A DNA stretch of 34,310 bases from DASPHG01 sp035629775 (lineage in GTDB: Bacteria > Actinomycetota > Thermoleophilia > Solirubrobacterales > Thermoleophilaceae), in the NCBI GenBank assembly GCA_035629775.1, contig DASPHG010000071.1, positions 1 to 34,310 of the forward strand, in the 5' to 3' direction. The position numbers and the translations under genes were made by a program. The notes under the pieces are model-generated. The model was given only the letters and a program-made list of their open reading frames with translations, was not told the origin of the DNA and did no database searches. Shown here in pieces: positions 1-8,894 of this stretch. Position 1 is the stretch's first letter, and every line of letters begins with the position of its first letter.

Positions 1-249
1 TACGGTTACCCGGCCTCCGGCGGGGTAGATCCCCGAGCAGCTTGGCGTCGTCTTCTGCGATCCGCGCATGGTACGTGCCAGAAGTGGTCGAGTGTCCCCG
101 TTCATGGGTAAAGTTGATCGAGGGGTCGGCCGACGCTTGAAACAAGGGGCGCGGTTGCACGTAGAGGACACGAGGGCCGCTCGATTCGCCCTCAACTTCA
201 AAAAGTGAAGTAAAATGGGCCCTACGGGGCCAAGGGGAACGGAACAAAC
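1..249. other. Leader region upstream of the principal sigma factor; no confident gene
   Basis: This stretch is less GC-rich than the rest of the window and I see no convincing gene in it. A reading frame on the minus strand stays open to the left edge (with an ATG at 105 in one frame and no stop in another), but its codon third positions are not strongly GC-biased as in real genes here, so I do not call it. The only clear structure is the inverted repeat and -10 element at 195-216. No tRNA fold was recognised. Confidence 0.5.
195..216 (+). promoter_or_regulatory. rpoD promoter: ACTTCA-N5-TGAAGT inverted repeat abutting a TAAAAT -10
   Basis: A perfect 6-bp inverted repeat with a 5-nt spacer (195-200 and 206-211) runs into a good -10 hexamer TAAAAT at 211-216. 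A transcript would start near 222-224, leaving a leader of about 26 nt that contains AAGGGGAA (232-239), a plausible ribosome binding site for the TTG start at 250. The repeat sits where a repressor would block the -35/-10 spacer. The same repeat occurs before the HxlR regulator gene at 9742-9758. Confidence 0.6.
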
Positions 250-1353
250 TTGTCAGTAGCTGAACTGCAGGAACTCGAGGAGGTCAAGCTCCTCATCACG
301 AAGGGCAACCAGACCGGCGTCCTGACGTACGCCGAGGTCGCGACCGCCCTGACTGAAGTCGATCTCGACGAGTCCGACATCGAGGACCTCCACGGCTTCC
401 TGGAGAAGTCGGAGATCGAGCTGGTCGACGAGATCGACCCCGCCGTCACTGCGACGCAGGAGGAACGCGCGGTCGACCGCAAGGACCGCCGGCGCAAGTC
501 GAAGACCACGATCGACCTGAAGCCGGACATGACGACCGATTCGCTTCAGCTCTTCCTGAAGGACATCGGCAAGGTCAGGCTGCTCACGGCGCAGGAGGAG
601 GTCGACCTGGCGCGCCGGATCGAGCGCGGCGACCTCGACGCCAAGCAGAAGATGGTCGAGTCGAACCTCCGCCTCGTCGTCTCGATCGCGAAGAACTACC
701 GCAACCAGGGCCTGCCCTTCCTCGACCTGATCCAGGAGGGCACGCTCGGCCTGGTCCGCGCCGCGGAGAAGTTCGACTACCGCAAGGGCTTCAAGTTCTC
801 GACGTACGCCACCTGGTGGATCCGCCAGGCGATCGCCCGCGCGCTCGCCGACAAGGCGCGCACGATCCGCATCCCGGTGCACGTGGTCGAGAAGCTGAAC
901 AAGATCGGCCGTGCCGAGCGCAAGCTCGTCACCGAGCTGGGCCGCGAGCCCACCGCCGAGGAGATCGCCGATGTCACCGGCATCGAGCCCGACGAGGTCG
1001 ATTCGATCAAGCGCTCCGCCCAGGCGCCGGTCTCGCTCGAGAAGCCGGTCGGCGACGAGGAGGAGTCCGAGTTCGGCCAGTTCATCGCCGACGAGCGGGC
1101 CGAGTCGCCGTACGAGCGGGCCGCCGAGATCCTCACGAAGGAGGCGCTCCGCGAGGCGCTCGAGAACCTCTCCTACCGCGAGCGGCGCGTGCTCGAGCTG
1201 CGGTACGGGCTGGGCGGCGAGCACCCGCGCACCCTCGACGAGGTCGGCCGCACGTTCAACGTCACGCGCGAGCGGATCCGCCAGATCGAGAACCAGTCGC
1301 TGAAGAAGCTGCAGTCACTCGCGGAGGCGCAGAAGCTCCGCGACGTCGCCTGA
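250..1353 (+). CDS. rpoD: Principal RNA polymerase sigma factor (RpoD/SigA type)
   Basis: This is a 367-aa sigma-70 family factor directing core RNA polymerase to housekeeping promoters. Residues about 1-75 form a short acidic region 1.1. Region 1.2 follows (motif LQLFLKDIGKVRLLTAQEE), then region 2 with the -10-recognition helix (KFSTYATWWIRQAI). Region 3 begins after RTIRIPVHVVEKLNKI. Region 4 ends in the helix-turn-helix that reads the -35 box (VTRERIRQIENQSLKKLQ). The start is TTG at 250, chosen because it follows an AAGGGGAA ribosome site and because the protein then begins with a complete region 1.1. It is transcribed from the TAAAAT promoter at 211-216. A diverged paralogue of the same type lies at 29617-30665. 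Family assignment is secure; that this is the primary rather than an alternative group-2 factor is inferred from the full domain set. Confidence 0.95.
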   Translation: MSVAELQELEEVKLLITKGNQTGVLTYAEVATALTEVDLDESDIEDLHGFLEKSEIELVDEIDPAVTATQEERAVDRKDRRRKSKTTIDLKPDMTTDSLQLFLKDIGKVRLLTAQEEVDLARRIERGDLDAKQKMVESNLRLVVSIAKNYRNQGLPFLDLIQEGTLGLVRAAEKFDYRKGFKFSTYATWWIRQAIARALADKARTIRIPVHVVEKLNKIGRAERKLVTELGREPTAEEIADVTGIEPDEVDSIKRSAQAPVSLEKPVGDEEESEFGQFIADERAESPYERAAEILTKEALREALENLSYRERRVLELRYGLGGEHPRTLDEVGRTFNVTRERIRQIENQSLKKLQSLAEAQKLRDVA

Positions 1354-1381
1354 GGCGCTGGCGGCCCCGCGGGGGCGGTGT

Positions 1382-1387
1382 TATGTT
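1382..1387 (+). promoter_or_regulatory. -10 element TATGTT six bases before a GTG start (leaderless)
   Basis: TATGTT is followed by six bases and then the GTG at 1394. There is no Shine-Dalgarno sequence between them. This matches the spacing seen at many other genes in the window and implies transcription starts at or next to the start codon. Confidence 0.45.
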
Positions 1388-1393
1388 CGATTC

Positions 1394-3463
1394 GTGGCCA
1401 GCCGAACGCGTGTCTCCGCTGGCCTCAGGGCCGGCTGGTTCCTGGCCTTGGCGCTGGCAGTGGTGCTGGGGGCGCCTCCCGCGAGCGCCGAAGTCGGCGA
1501 TCTCGCCATCGACACGTGCTACGTAGAGCCCTCGCCCGGCGACAACCCGCTGGGATGCACGGACACCGAGGGCTTCGACGCCGGATGGGAAATGGAGATC
1601 TCCTCGGACGGACGGTCGGTGTTCGCGGCCGGAGTGCACGCGCTCTCCTACTTCGATCGGGATCCCGCCACCGGTCGGCTCACCTTCCGCGGCTGCTTCG
1701 AGGGGATGGACAGTCCCTATGACGCCCCCTGCCACCAGGTGGCCGGGCTCGCCAGCGACGTCGGGGGCGTGGTCACCGGCAACTTGGAGGGCGTGGACGT
1801 CACAGGGGACGGGCGGACCGTCTCGGTCGCCTCCTTCGCAGCCGACGCGGTTGCCTACTTCAGCCGGGATCCCTCGACCCGGACGCTGACATACGGAGGC
1901 TGCTTCCAGGGAAGTCACAGGCCCGCTGGCGAGTGCGGCAGCCAGGTCCCGGGCCTCGACGGCCCGGTAGCGCTCGACTCCTCGCCCGACGGCGAGACGC
2001 TCGTCGCCGTCTCCACCCTTCACGCCGGCGCGGTCACCACCAATGACGGCAGCCTCACCTACTTCAACCGAAACCCGGTCACCAGAGCGCTCAGCTGGAG
2101 AGGGTGCTTCGAGGACGCGGGAGCCGCGGGCGCGGCCTGCCCCGAACTGGCCAACGGCGTCTTCCAGCCGAGCGACCTGCGCTTCGCCCCCGACGACAAG
2201 TCGCTGTACGTCAGCTCGGAGGCCGCGAGCACCCTGACTCACCTCACGCGGGACGACACCGGGGCGCTCGCCTTCTCCGAGTGCCTCGAGGAGACCGGCT
2301 ACGGCACGCCCTGCGCCGACGTCAAGGGCCTCGAGAGCCCGGTCGCGCTCGACGTGGCGCCGGACGGGAAGTCGGTCCACGCCGCGGGGAGCGGGGGGGG
2401 CGAGCTCTTCAACTTCAGTCGGGCCACGGACGGCGCGCTCACCTTCGACAGCTGCTTCGAGGACCCCGCCAGGGACTTCTACGGCGCGCACTGCGCCGAT
2501 GTGGGGGGACTGTGGGACGCCAACGAGGTGCACGTATCGGCGGACTCTCGCTCCGTGTACGTGGCATCCTGGATGAGAAGCGCGCTCGTGGACTTCGCCC
2601 GAGATCCGGCCGACGGATCGTTGACCGTCGCGAGCTGTCGCGAGGAGCCCGGCGACGTCACCGACCATCCCGGATGCGCCGAGGTGGAAGGGTTCTTCAA
2701 CCCCACCGCGATCGCCACGTCCCCCGCGGCCGACTCGACGTATCTGATGACCTATGGATTCGACTACCTGATCCACTTCACTCGGCAGTCGGCGCCGGAG
2801 ACCACGATCACCGGCGGGCCCGGGCACGGCTCGGTGATCGCGGACCCGAGCCCGAGCTTCGAGTTCGCGTCAGACGGCCTCGCGACGTTCGAGTGCAGGA
2901 TGAGTGGGTCGGGCGCATTCTCGCCCTGCAGCTCGCCTGAATCCATCGGCCCGCTCGACGACGGCGAGTACACGTTCGAGGTCAGGGCGATCGATTCGTT
3001 GGAGCCGCACGCGACGGATCCGACGCCCGCCACGCGCACGTTCACCGTTGACGCACCTGACGTCGATAAGCCCAGCGGAACCGTCACCGAGAAGGGCAAG
3101 AGCAAAGCCGGCAAGCCGGTCAAGCTCACCGTCGTCTCGGACGAGGACGGCACCGCGACCGCGCGCGGCACCCAGAACCAGACCACGGCGGGTGCGGACG
3201 CATCGCTTTCCCTGTCGGTGTGGGCGGCGAAGAAGCGCAGGTTCATCAAGGTGACGCTGAAGACCGTCCGCAAGCAGCTGACCGCGAACACGCCCGCCAC
3301 GTTGAAACTGAAGCCCAAGGGCGAGAAGAACCAGAAGAGGGCGAGGCAACTGAAGCGCCTTGTCAACAAGCAGGGCGCGAAGGCGAAGGCCAAGATAACC
3401 GTGGTCTTCCGCGACGAGGCCGGGAACCGCAGTAAGAAGAAGCTCAAGCTCAAGCTGCGCTGA
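1394..3463 (+). CDS. Secreted beta-propeller protein with Ig-like and lysine-rich C-terminal parts
   Basis: This is a 689-aa protein of unknown function. Residues 1-32 are a signal peptide (hydrophobic LALALAVVLGAPPASA before the mature start). Residues about 35-470 hold seven diverged repeats, each with a Y/HxxRDP-type turn, a strand such as LTFRGCF, and a second cysteine about 10-15 residues later. This looks like a lactonase/YVTN-type seven-bladed propeller, with two cysteines per blade that could form blade-internal disulfides outside the cell. Residues about 470-555 form an Ig-like module with the pattern TFECRMSGSGAFSPCSSP, common in actinobacterial surface proteins. The last 130 residues are rich in lysine and end KKKLKLKLR, possibly binding wall or DNA polyanions. 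No enzyme motif was seen. The GTG start gives a complete signal peptide and a -10 element lies six bases before it. Confidence 0.7.
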   Translation: MASRTRVSAGLRAGWFLALALAVVLGAPPASAEVGDLAIDTCYVEPSPGDNPLGCTDTEGFDAGWEMEISSDGRSVFAAGVHALSYFDRDPATGRLTFRGCFEGMDSPYDAPCHQVAGLASDVGGVVTGNLEGVDVTGDGRTVSVASFAADAVAYFSRDPSTRTLTYGGCFQGSHRPAGECGSQVPGLDGPVALDSSPDGETLVAVSTLHAGAVTTNDGSLTYFNRNPVTRALSWRGCFEDAGAAGAACPELANGVFQPSDLRFAPDDKSLYVSSEAASTLTHLTRDDTGALAFSECLEETGYGTPCADVKGLESPVALDVAPDGKSVHAAGSGGGELFNFSRATDGALTFDSCFEDPARDFYGAHCADVGGLWDANEVHVSADSRSVYVASWMRSALVDFARDPADGSLTVASCREEPGDVTDHPGCAEVEGFFNPTAIATSPAADSTYLMTYGFDYLIHFTRQSAPETTITGGPGHGSVIADPSPSFEFASDGLATFECRMSGSGAFSPCSSPESIGPLDDGEYTFEVRAIDSLEPHATDPTPATRTFTVDAPDVDKPSGTVTEKGKSKAGKPVKLTVVSDEDGTATARGTQNQTTAGADASLSLSVWAAKKRRFIKVTLKTVRKQLTANTPATLKLKPKGEKNQKRARQLKRLVNKQGAKAKAKITVVFRDEAGNRSKKKLKLKLR

Positions 3464-3558
3464 GCCGGGTAGGTAGCCCGACCAGCGACCAGCGACCGGC
3501 GCCGTCCAACATCCACGCCCAAGTTCAAGCGGCACGCTGGGGCACCCGATACGCCCCC

Positions 3559-4674
3559 ATGGCTCTAGACCTCCACGAAGCACTCGCGCGCGTAATCGAG
3601 ACCCAGGGCTCGGACCTTCACCTCAAGGTTCCCGCCTTCCCGCTGATCCGGACCCACGGCCACCTGACGCCGATCCCGGAGACCCAGCCCCTCCAGCCGG
3701 AGGACACCGAGCGCATGCTCAAGCAGATGCTCGAGGACGCGGAGAAGCTCGAGGAGTTCGACAAGACCGGCGAGGTCGACTTCTCCTACGCGGTCGAGGG
3801 TCTCGCGCGGTTCCGCGTGAACGCCTTCCGCCAGCGCGGGCACGTGTCGATCGTCTGCCGCGCCATCCCCTTCGAGATCAAGTCCACCGACCAGCTCATG
3901 CTCCCCGAGGCGATCTCCCAGCTCGCCGAGGAGGAGCGCGGGATCATCCTCGTGACCGGCACCACCGGCTCGGGCAAGTCGACGACGCTCGCCGCGATGA
4001 TCGACCAGATGAACCGCGAGCACGCGAAGCACATCGTCACGATCGAGGACCCGGTCGAGTTCCTCCACCGCGACAAGAAGTCGATCGTCAACCAGCGCGA
4101 GGTGGGCATGGACACCGTCGGGTTCAAGCAGGCGCTGAAGCGCGTACTGCGTCAGGACCCGGACGTGATCCTGATCGGCGAGATGCGCGACGAGGAGACG
4201 GTGCAGACCGCACTGTCCGCGGCCGAGACCGGCCACCTCGTCCTCTCGACGCTCCACACGGTGGACGCCCCCGAGACGATCAACCGCATCATCGACTTCT
4301 TCCCGCCGCACCACCAGCAGCAGGCCCGCGCGATGATCGCCGGCACGCTCAAGGGCGTCATCTCGCAGCGGCTCGTCCGGACGGCGGACGGCCATGGCCG
4401 CGTGGCGGTCTGCGAGATCCTGCGCTCGACCGGCCGCGTGAAGGACATGATCATGAACCCGGAGGAGACGGGTCGCCTCCAGGAGGTCATCGCCGAGGGC
4501 GCGTTCTACGGAATGCAGACCTTCGACCAGCACCTCATGCACCACGTGAACGAGGGTCGGGTGACGATGGACGAGGCCCTCAAGGCCGCCACCGCGCCGC
4601 ACGACTTCAAGCTCCTCGTCGCCGCCGGCGGGCAGCGCTCGACATCCGTCGAGCAGATCACCCACGCCGCCTGA
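3559..4674 (+). CDS. pilT: PilT/VirB11-type secretion ATPase (twitching-motility family)
   Basis: This is a 371-aa hexameric ATPase of the PilT family, which powers retraction of type IV pili from the cytoplasmic face of the membrane. The N-terminal PAS-like domain (about 1-100) begins with the typical LHEALARVIETQGSDLHLKV. The Walker A motif GTTGSGKST is at 134-142. An Asp box follows (VTIEDPVEFLH), then Walker B (PDVILIGEMRDEET) and the His box (GHLVLSTLHT). The AIRNLIRE-type C-terminal retraction motif is not obvious. No pilin, PilB, PilC or PilQ gene is adjacent, so the rest of the apparatus must lie elsewhere. The downstream AIM24-type gene begins 53 bases later with its own ribosome site. 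The start at ATG 3559 matches family N-termini. Confidence 0.9.
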   Translation: MALDLHEALARVIETQGSDLHLKVPAFPLIRTHGHLTPIPETQPLQPEDTERMLKQMLEDAEKLEEFDKTGEVDFSYAVEGLARFRVNAFRQRGHVSIVCRAIPFEIKSTDQLMLPEAISQLAEEERGIILVTGTTGSGKSTTLAAMIDQMNREHAKHIVTIEDPVEFLHRDKKSIVNQREVGMDTVGFKQALKRVLRQDPDVILIGEMRDEETVQTALSAAETGHLVLSTLHTVDAPETINRIIDFFPPHHQQQARAMIAGTLKGVISQRLVRTADGHGRVAVCEILRSTGRVKDMIMNPEETGRLQEVIAEGAFYGMQTFDQHLMHHVNEGRVTMDEALKAATAPHDFKLLVAAGGQRSTSVEQITHAA

Positions 4675-4716
4675 GGCGGGTTAAGGTGGGAGCAATCCCA
4701 CTTCCGACTCGCATCT

Positions 4717-4722
4717 AGGAGG
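4717..4722 (+). promoter_or_regulatory. Shine-Dalgarno AGGAGG deciding a GTG start
   Basis: A perfect AGGAGG lies four bases before the GTG at 4727. It is one of the few canonical ribosome sites in the window and fixes the start of the AIM24-family gene. Confidence 0.8.
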
Positions 4723-4726
4723 AAAA

Positions 4727-5434
4727 GTGCAAAGCACTCTTGGCGAGTTCCAGGAGACGACCTCCCAGGAGGCGTTCGCGCTCCAGAACTCGAAGCTGCT
4801 GAAGGTCAGCCTGCAGCAGATCACGATCCAGGCGAAGCTCGGCTCGATGGTCGCCTACCAGGGCGACGTCAGCTTCGAGCACGCGGGTTCCGGCGGCATG
4901 AGCCGGCTCGTCAAGAAGGCCGTTACCGGCGAAGGCGCGAGTCTGATGAAGATCTCGGGCTCGGGCGAGGTTTTCCTGGCCGAGCAGGCGCAGGACATCC
5001 ACCTGATCAAGCTGGAGAACGACCAGATCACCTGCAACGGCGCGAACCTGCTCGCGTTCGATGCCGGGATCGACTGGGACATCAAGCGTGAGAAGGGCGT
5101 CGGCGCGCTTGCCGGCGGTCTCTACAACATGGCGCTGTCGGGATCGGGCTGGGTCGCGATCCTCTCGGACGGGCCGCCGGTGCTGCTCCAGACGGGCGAT
5201 GCGGCGACCTATGCCGACCCGTCGGCGGCGATCACCTGGGCGTCGAGCGTCCAGACCTCGATCAAGACCGACGTCAACCTGAAGACGCTGGTCGGGCGCG
5301 GCTCGGGCGAGACCGTCCAGATGGCTTTCTCCGGCCCCGGCTGGGTGCTCGTCCAGCCGAGCGAGGGCCGCGTGCAGGTGGTCGCCAATGGCCAGGGCGG
5401 CGGTGGCGGGCTGCTCGGCAACCTGACCGGCTGA
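4727..5434 (+). CDS. AIM24 family protein
   Basis: This is a 235-aa protein of the AIM24 superfamily (DUF124-like, named after a yeast mitochondrial protein). Family members form a double-stranded beta-helix trimer of undetermined biochemical role. Visible family features are the N-terminal segment LLKVSLQQITIQAKLGSMVAYQG, the central SGSGEVFLAEQAQDIHLIKL with its strand periodicity, and SGSGWVAILSDGPPVLLQT. The length is typical. It ends in a glycine-rich tail (GQGGGGGLLGNLTG). There is no signal peptide, so it is probably cytoplasmic or membrane-peripheral. It follows pilT by 53 bases, and the start is fixed by the AGGAGG at 4717-4722. Function is not known. Confidence 0.8.
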   Translation: MQSTLGEFQETTSQEAFALQNSKLLKVSLQQITIQAKLGSMVAYQGDVSFEHAGSGGMSRLVKKAVTGEGASLMKISGSGEVFLAEQAQDIHLIKLENDQITCNGANLLAFDAGIDWDIKREKGVGALAGGLYNMALSGSGWVAILSDGPPVLLQTGDAATYADPSAAITWASSVQTSIKTDVNLKTLVGRGSGETVQMAFSGPGWVLVQPSEGRVQVVANGQGGGGGLLGNLTG

Positions 5435-5471
5435 CCGCAAGGTTTCGAGCCCGCCCCGCGTTCTATCGAGC

Positions 5472-8225
5472 GTGGGGCGGGTCTCGCTTGCGTTTCTGAT
5501 CGCGGTGCTCGGCGCCGCGCTTGCGCCTGCCGGCGCCGCGGCCGCCGGCCTGCAGGCCGGCGTCGCACAGGTCGACGCGTCGTGGCACGTCGGATCGGGC
5601 GCCGGCCAGTACGCCTCGACCGGGAGCTTCGTGGACCAACATGGGTTCGACCCGAGCGTCCACTCGTACCACTTCCGCCGCTCGTACGGCCTCCACTCGC
5701 GGCTCAAGGTCCGGGCGCTCGTCGTCGAGGGACCCGACGGCACGCGCGCGGCGATCGTCAAGAACGACCTCTACATCCCGCAGGACCTGCTCTACCGGCG
5801 GACGGCGCAGATCCTCGAGCGCGGCGACAGCGGGATCACGCGCGAGAACTTCACGATGGCGGCGACGCACAACCACTCGTCGCCGTACTACTCGACGCCG
5901 TCCTGGGGCGTGTGGACGTTCCAGGACTTCTTCGACGTGCGCTTCTACAACTACTACGCCGAGCGCATGGCGGAGGCCGTCGAGAAGGCCGCCGCCCGGC
6001 TCCGCCCGGCGCGCGTCGGCGCGGCCGTCCGCCAGCTGCCCGACCTCCACCGCAACGTGCCGGGGCGCGCGACCGCCGACGACGGCACGCCCGCCGGCTA
6101 CCCGGAGGAGTGGGGCGACCACGACCTGATCGTCGTCCGATTCGACGACATCTCGAACCCCGGGCGGCCGAAGCCGCTCGCGAACGTCGTCAACTACGCG
6201 CTCCACCCGGAGATGATGGAGGGCAACGACATGATCTCGGCCGACTGGGTCGGGCCGTTCGAGCGCATGGCCGACCGCCGCACCGGCGCCATGACGATCT
6301 ACACGCAGGGGGCTGTCGGGAACCACGAGCCCGAGGAGAGCCGCTGGCACGAGCCGAGTGAGCGGCGCGAGTACTACCACCGCAACTACGCGCAGTCGGA
6401 GCGCGCCGCGCGGGTGCTCGCGAACGCGGTCATCCGGACCTCGGACGACATCGGGCGCGGTCGCGCGCGCGGCACCGGCGACCCGGACCGCCTCGTCGGC
6501 TTCGAGACCGACCCGGAGGTGGCGATGGTCGACCGCTGGTTCCCCGGCCCGATCTCGCACCCCCTTCCGACTGTTGCGGGCTGCCGCACCGACGAGGCGA
6601 TGAAGGGCGACCCGCGCGTGCCCGTCGCCAACGAGTGCATGGGCGCCGACCACAACGCCTTCGACCCGGGCGTCAGCACCGACACGCTCCAGGAGGCGGG
6701 CGTCCCGGTGCCGGAGAACCTCGGCATCCCCGCCTACACCGGCCTCGAGGAGGACCTGAACGTCCACCTGCAGGCGCTCCGGATCGGCGACATCCTGCTG
6801 ACGATCTGCTCGTGCGAGCAGTGGGCGGACCAGAGCTTCAACATCAAGTCGCGCACGAACTACGAGCAGGGCGACGAGTGGGTCGGCTACGAGTGGGACT
6901 GCGTGCCCGACGGCGCCGAGGTCACGGAGGCCGAGTGCGCCCGCGCCCGCGCGCAGGTCGTGAACGACGCGAAGGGCTGGGAGGAGGATCCGTTCGCCGA
7001 GTCCGAGCCCACCGATCCGGCCGAGATCAAGGGCAACTACACGCACGGCGAGCTGCCGCCCGAGCGCGCCTACCGCCTGACGGTCCCGGTGGGCATGGCC
7101 AACGACTACAACGGCTACGTCGTCACCTACCGCGAGCACCAGCGCGGCGACCACTACCGGAAGTCGCTGAACGCCTGGGGCCCTCACGCGAGCGACTACA
7201 TGGCCACGCGGCTCGTGAAGCTGGCCGCGCAGCTGAAGGGCGCCGAGGCCCCGCCGCGCGAGCCGCTCGAGGCCAAGGTCGCTCCGGACCTCGCGCACAA
7301 CGACGCGCGCGCGCAGGTGCTCGGCACGGTGGGGAAGGCCGCGCTCGAGTCGTACGAGGCGACGCTGCCGAGCGACGTGGATGCCGGCAAGGCCGTCGAG
7401 CAGCCCGAGGGCTCGATCACGCGCTTCGACGCGGCCACGTTCACCTGGAACGGCGGGTCGAACTACGTGGACCTGCCCGAGGTCCGCGTGCAGCGCAAGC
7501 TCGGCGACCGCTGGGTCACCCACGCGGCCCAGAGCGGCGAGGTGCCGCTGACGCTCCAGTTCCCGGCGCTCCAGGACGCCGCCAGCTATCTGAGCGGCCA
7601 GCGCTGGCCGTGGACCGCGCACTTCGAGGCCTTCGTCTCCGACATCGACACCGGGCGCGGCCGGGTGACGCCCGTCGGGACGTACCGCTTCTCGGTCCGC
7701 GGCACCTACCGCGACAACATGGGGCGCAAGCCGTACGCGCTCACCTCGGAGCCCTTCAGGGTCGAGCCCTGGAACGGGATCACCGTCGAGGACCTGCGCG
7801 TCGAGGACGACGGCCGGGTCAGCTTCCAGGTCGGGCCGCGGCGCGCGTGGACGGTGGCCGGCGACGGCGGCCCCGAGGTCTCCGGCGAGATCGGGCCGGT
7901 GGACTACCCCGACAGCTACGAGGTCCCGCGCCGCGCCGAGTTCATCCGCCTGAATCGGACCGCGTTCCGCGACCGCAGCGATCCGACCCGGATCACCTGG
8001 TTCTGCTTCACGTGCTCGTTCCGGCCGTGGCTGGACGCGGGCGACGCGCACCGCGCATGGGTGACCGTGGCGAGCGCCGACGGGGAGGAGCGCCGCGTGC
8101 GCGCCCGCCGCAGCGACGGCCGCTGGGTCACCCGCTACCGGCTGGCCGAGGGCGAGACCGCCTCCGTCGCCGCCGGCGACGTCGTGGACCGCTGGGGCAA
8201 CTACAACGGCGCCGCCGCCGGCTGA
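5472..8225 (+). CDS. Secreted neutral/alkaline ceramidase-like hydrolase
   Basis: This is a 917-aa exported protein. Residues 1-25 are a signal peptide (VSLAFLIAVLGAALAPAGAAAA). Residues about 28-470 match the catalytic domain of neutral/alkaline non-lysosomal ceramidases, zinc amidases that cleave the N-acyl bond of ceramide. Supporting motifs are THNHSSP (H133 and H135, the zinc-binding HxH) and NYALHPEMM (H245, the third His position). A long extension with Ig/beta-sandwich character (about 600-900) replaces the short C-terminal domain of characterised enzymes, making the protein longer than the usual 650-780 aa. True substrate is uncertain: many actinobacterial members have no known ceramide supply and could act on other N-acyl lipids. 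The GTG start gives an intact signal peptide. The last 25 bases overlap the convergent membrane-protein gene. Confidence 0.75.
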   Translation: MGRVSLAFLIAVLGAALAPAGAAAAGLQAGVAQVDASWHVGSGAGQYASTGSFVDQHGFDPSVHSYHFRRSYGLHSRLKVRALVVEGPDGTRAAIVKNDLYIPQDLLYRRTAQILERGDSGITRENFTMAATHNHSSPYYSTPSWGVWTFQDFFDVRFYNYYAERMAEAVEKAAARLRPARVGAAVRQLPDLHRNVPGRATADDGTPAGYPEEWGDHDLIVVRFDDISNPGRPKPLANVVNYALHPEMMEGNDMISADWVGPFERMADRRTGAMTIYTQGAVGNHEPEESRWHEPSERREYYHRNYAQSERAARVLANAVIRTSDDIGRGRARGTGDPDRLVGFETDPEVAMVDRWFPGPISHPLPTVAGCRTDEAMKGDPRVPVANECMGADHNAFDPGVSTDTLQEAGVPVPENLGIPAYTGLEEDLNVHLQALRIGDILLTICSCEQWADQSFNIKSRTNYEQGDEWVGYEWDCVPDGAEVTEAECARARAQVVNDAKGWEEDPFAESEPTDPAEIKGNYTHGELPPERAYRLTVPVGMANDYNGYVVTYREHQRGDHYRKSLNAWGPHASDYMATRLVKLAAQLKGAEAPPREPLEAKVAPDLAHNDARAQVLGTVGKAALESYEATLPSDVDAGKAVEQPEGSITRFDAATFTWNGGSNYVDLPEVRVQRKLGDRWVTHAAQSGEVPLTLQFPALQDAASYLSGQRWPWTAHFEAFVSDIDTGRGRVTPVGTYRFSVRGTYRDNMGRKPYALTSEPFRVEPWNGITVEDLRVEDDGRVSFQVGPRRAWTVAGDGGPEVSGEIGPVDYPDSYEVPRRAEFIRLNRTAFRDRSDPTRITWFCFTCSFRPWLDAGDAHRAWVTVASADGEERRVRARRSDGRWVTRYRLAEGETASVAAGDVVDRWGNYNGAAAG

Positions 8226-8860
8226 GCCCCCGGCTCACGCCGCCGCAGTAGCTGCAGCGGTATCTCGATCGACAGAACGATCAGCGCGATGCCGGCGACC
8301 ACGTTGATGTGGGCGAGCGGGGTCAGCAGGACGAGACCCACCACGATGCAGAAGGCGGCGACCCAGCGCGGCAGCACGCCCGGCGTTCGCCATGTGGCGG
8401 CGCCCGTCGCAACCGCGAACACGCCCATGGCGATCCCGGCGCCGGCGGAGCCGAAGAACTGCGATATCTCGAATAGCGACTGGCCGAGCGCCGGTGTGAG
8501 GTCGCCGTCCTGGGCGCGGAGAGCCGCCATCAAGTTGATCCCCTCGGCACCGACACCGATCGCGGCGCCCATCGCTCCGCCAACCAGGACGACGTTCGCG
8601 AGCGCCGCGTCCACGCCGCGCTCGACCAGCACCTCCCGGAATGCGGCCGCGAAGACCGCGAACAGCCCGATCGAGATCAGGCTGATGCTGCCGCCGATCA
8701 CGATCCGGTCCGCGGTCTCGTCGTAGAACGACAGGACCTCGGCCACGGGTGCGCCGTCCTTCGGCATGTCGAGCCCCCAGATCGCGTTTCCGACGGCGAA
8801 GAGAATGCCCGCCGCCAACCCCGTGATGGCTGCCAAGCGTGTTGCTGTTCCTTGTTCCAT
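8201..8860 (-). CDS. Polytopic membrane protein, DUF4386-like
   Basis: This is a 219-aa integral membrane protein with about six hydrophobic segments, starting near residue 8 (LAAITGLAAGILFAVGNAIWGL) and ending near residue 205 before a basic tail (LLRRREPG). The pattern of an alanine/glycine-rich first helix, a D-containing extracellular loop (EVLSFYDETADR) and paired helices resembles the DUF4386 family, which has no known function. I chose ATG at 8860 because upstream codons in frame are arginine-rich and non-hydrophobic. The gene diverges from an XRE-family regulator at 8946, with the palindrome ATTACC-CCGA-GGTAAT (8895-8910) between them, so it is the likely target of that regulator. Its 3' end overlaps the ceramidase-like gene by 25 bases. 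Confidence 0.7.
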   Translation of the reverse strand: MEQGTATRLAAITGLAAGILFAVGNAIWGLDMPKDGAPVAEVLSFYDETADRIVIGGSISLISIGLFAVFAAAFREVLVERGVDAALANVVLVGGAMGAAIGVGAEGINLMAALRAQDGDLTPALGQSLFEISQFFGSAGAGIAMGVFAVATGAATWRTPGVLPRWVAAFCIVVGLVLLTPLAHINVVAGIALIVLSIEIPLQLLRRREPGAQPAAAPL

Positions 8861-8894
8861 GCCGCGATCGTTCCAGCGCGCGCGCCGCGTGTCG

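Noticed and set aside
1..213. Minus-strand reading frame open to the left edge, with phrases such as TYHARIAEDDAKLLGD
   Set aside because: It is short, weakly biased in third-codon positions, and its upstream part overlaps the rpoD promoter. It could be the start of a neighbouring gene, but the evidence is too thin.
3559..5434. Type IV pilus operon
   Set aside because: Only a PilT-type ATPase is present. The AIM24-family neighbour is not a pilus component, and no pilin or assembly gene was seen.
5463..8051. Very long open frame antisense to the ceramidase-like gene (862 codons)
   Set aside because: It has no recognisable domain, is rich in Arg/Ala/Val as expected for antisense of GC-rich coding DNA, and the plus-strand gene has a signal peptide and a zinc motif.
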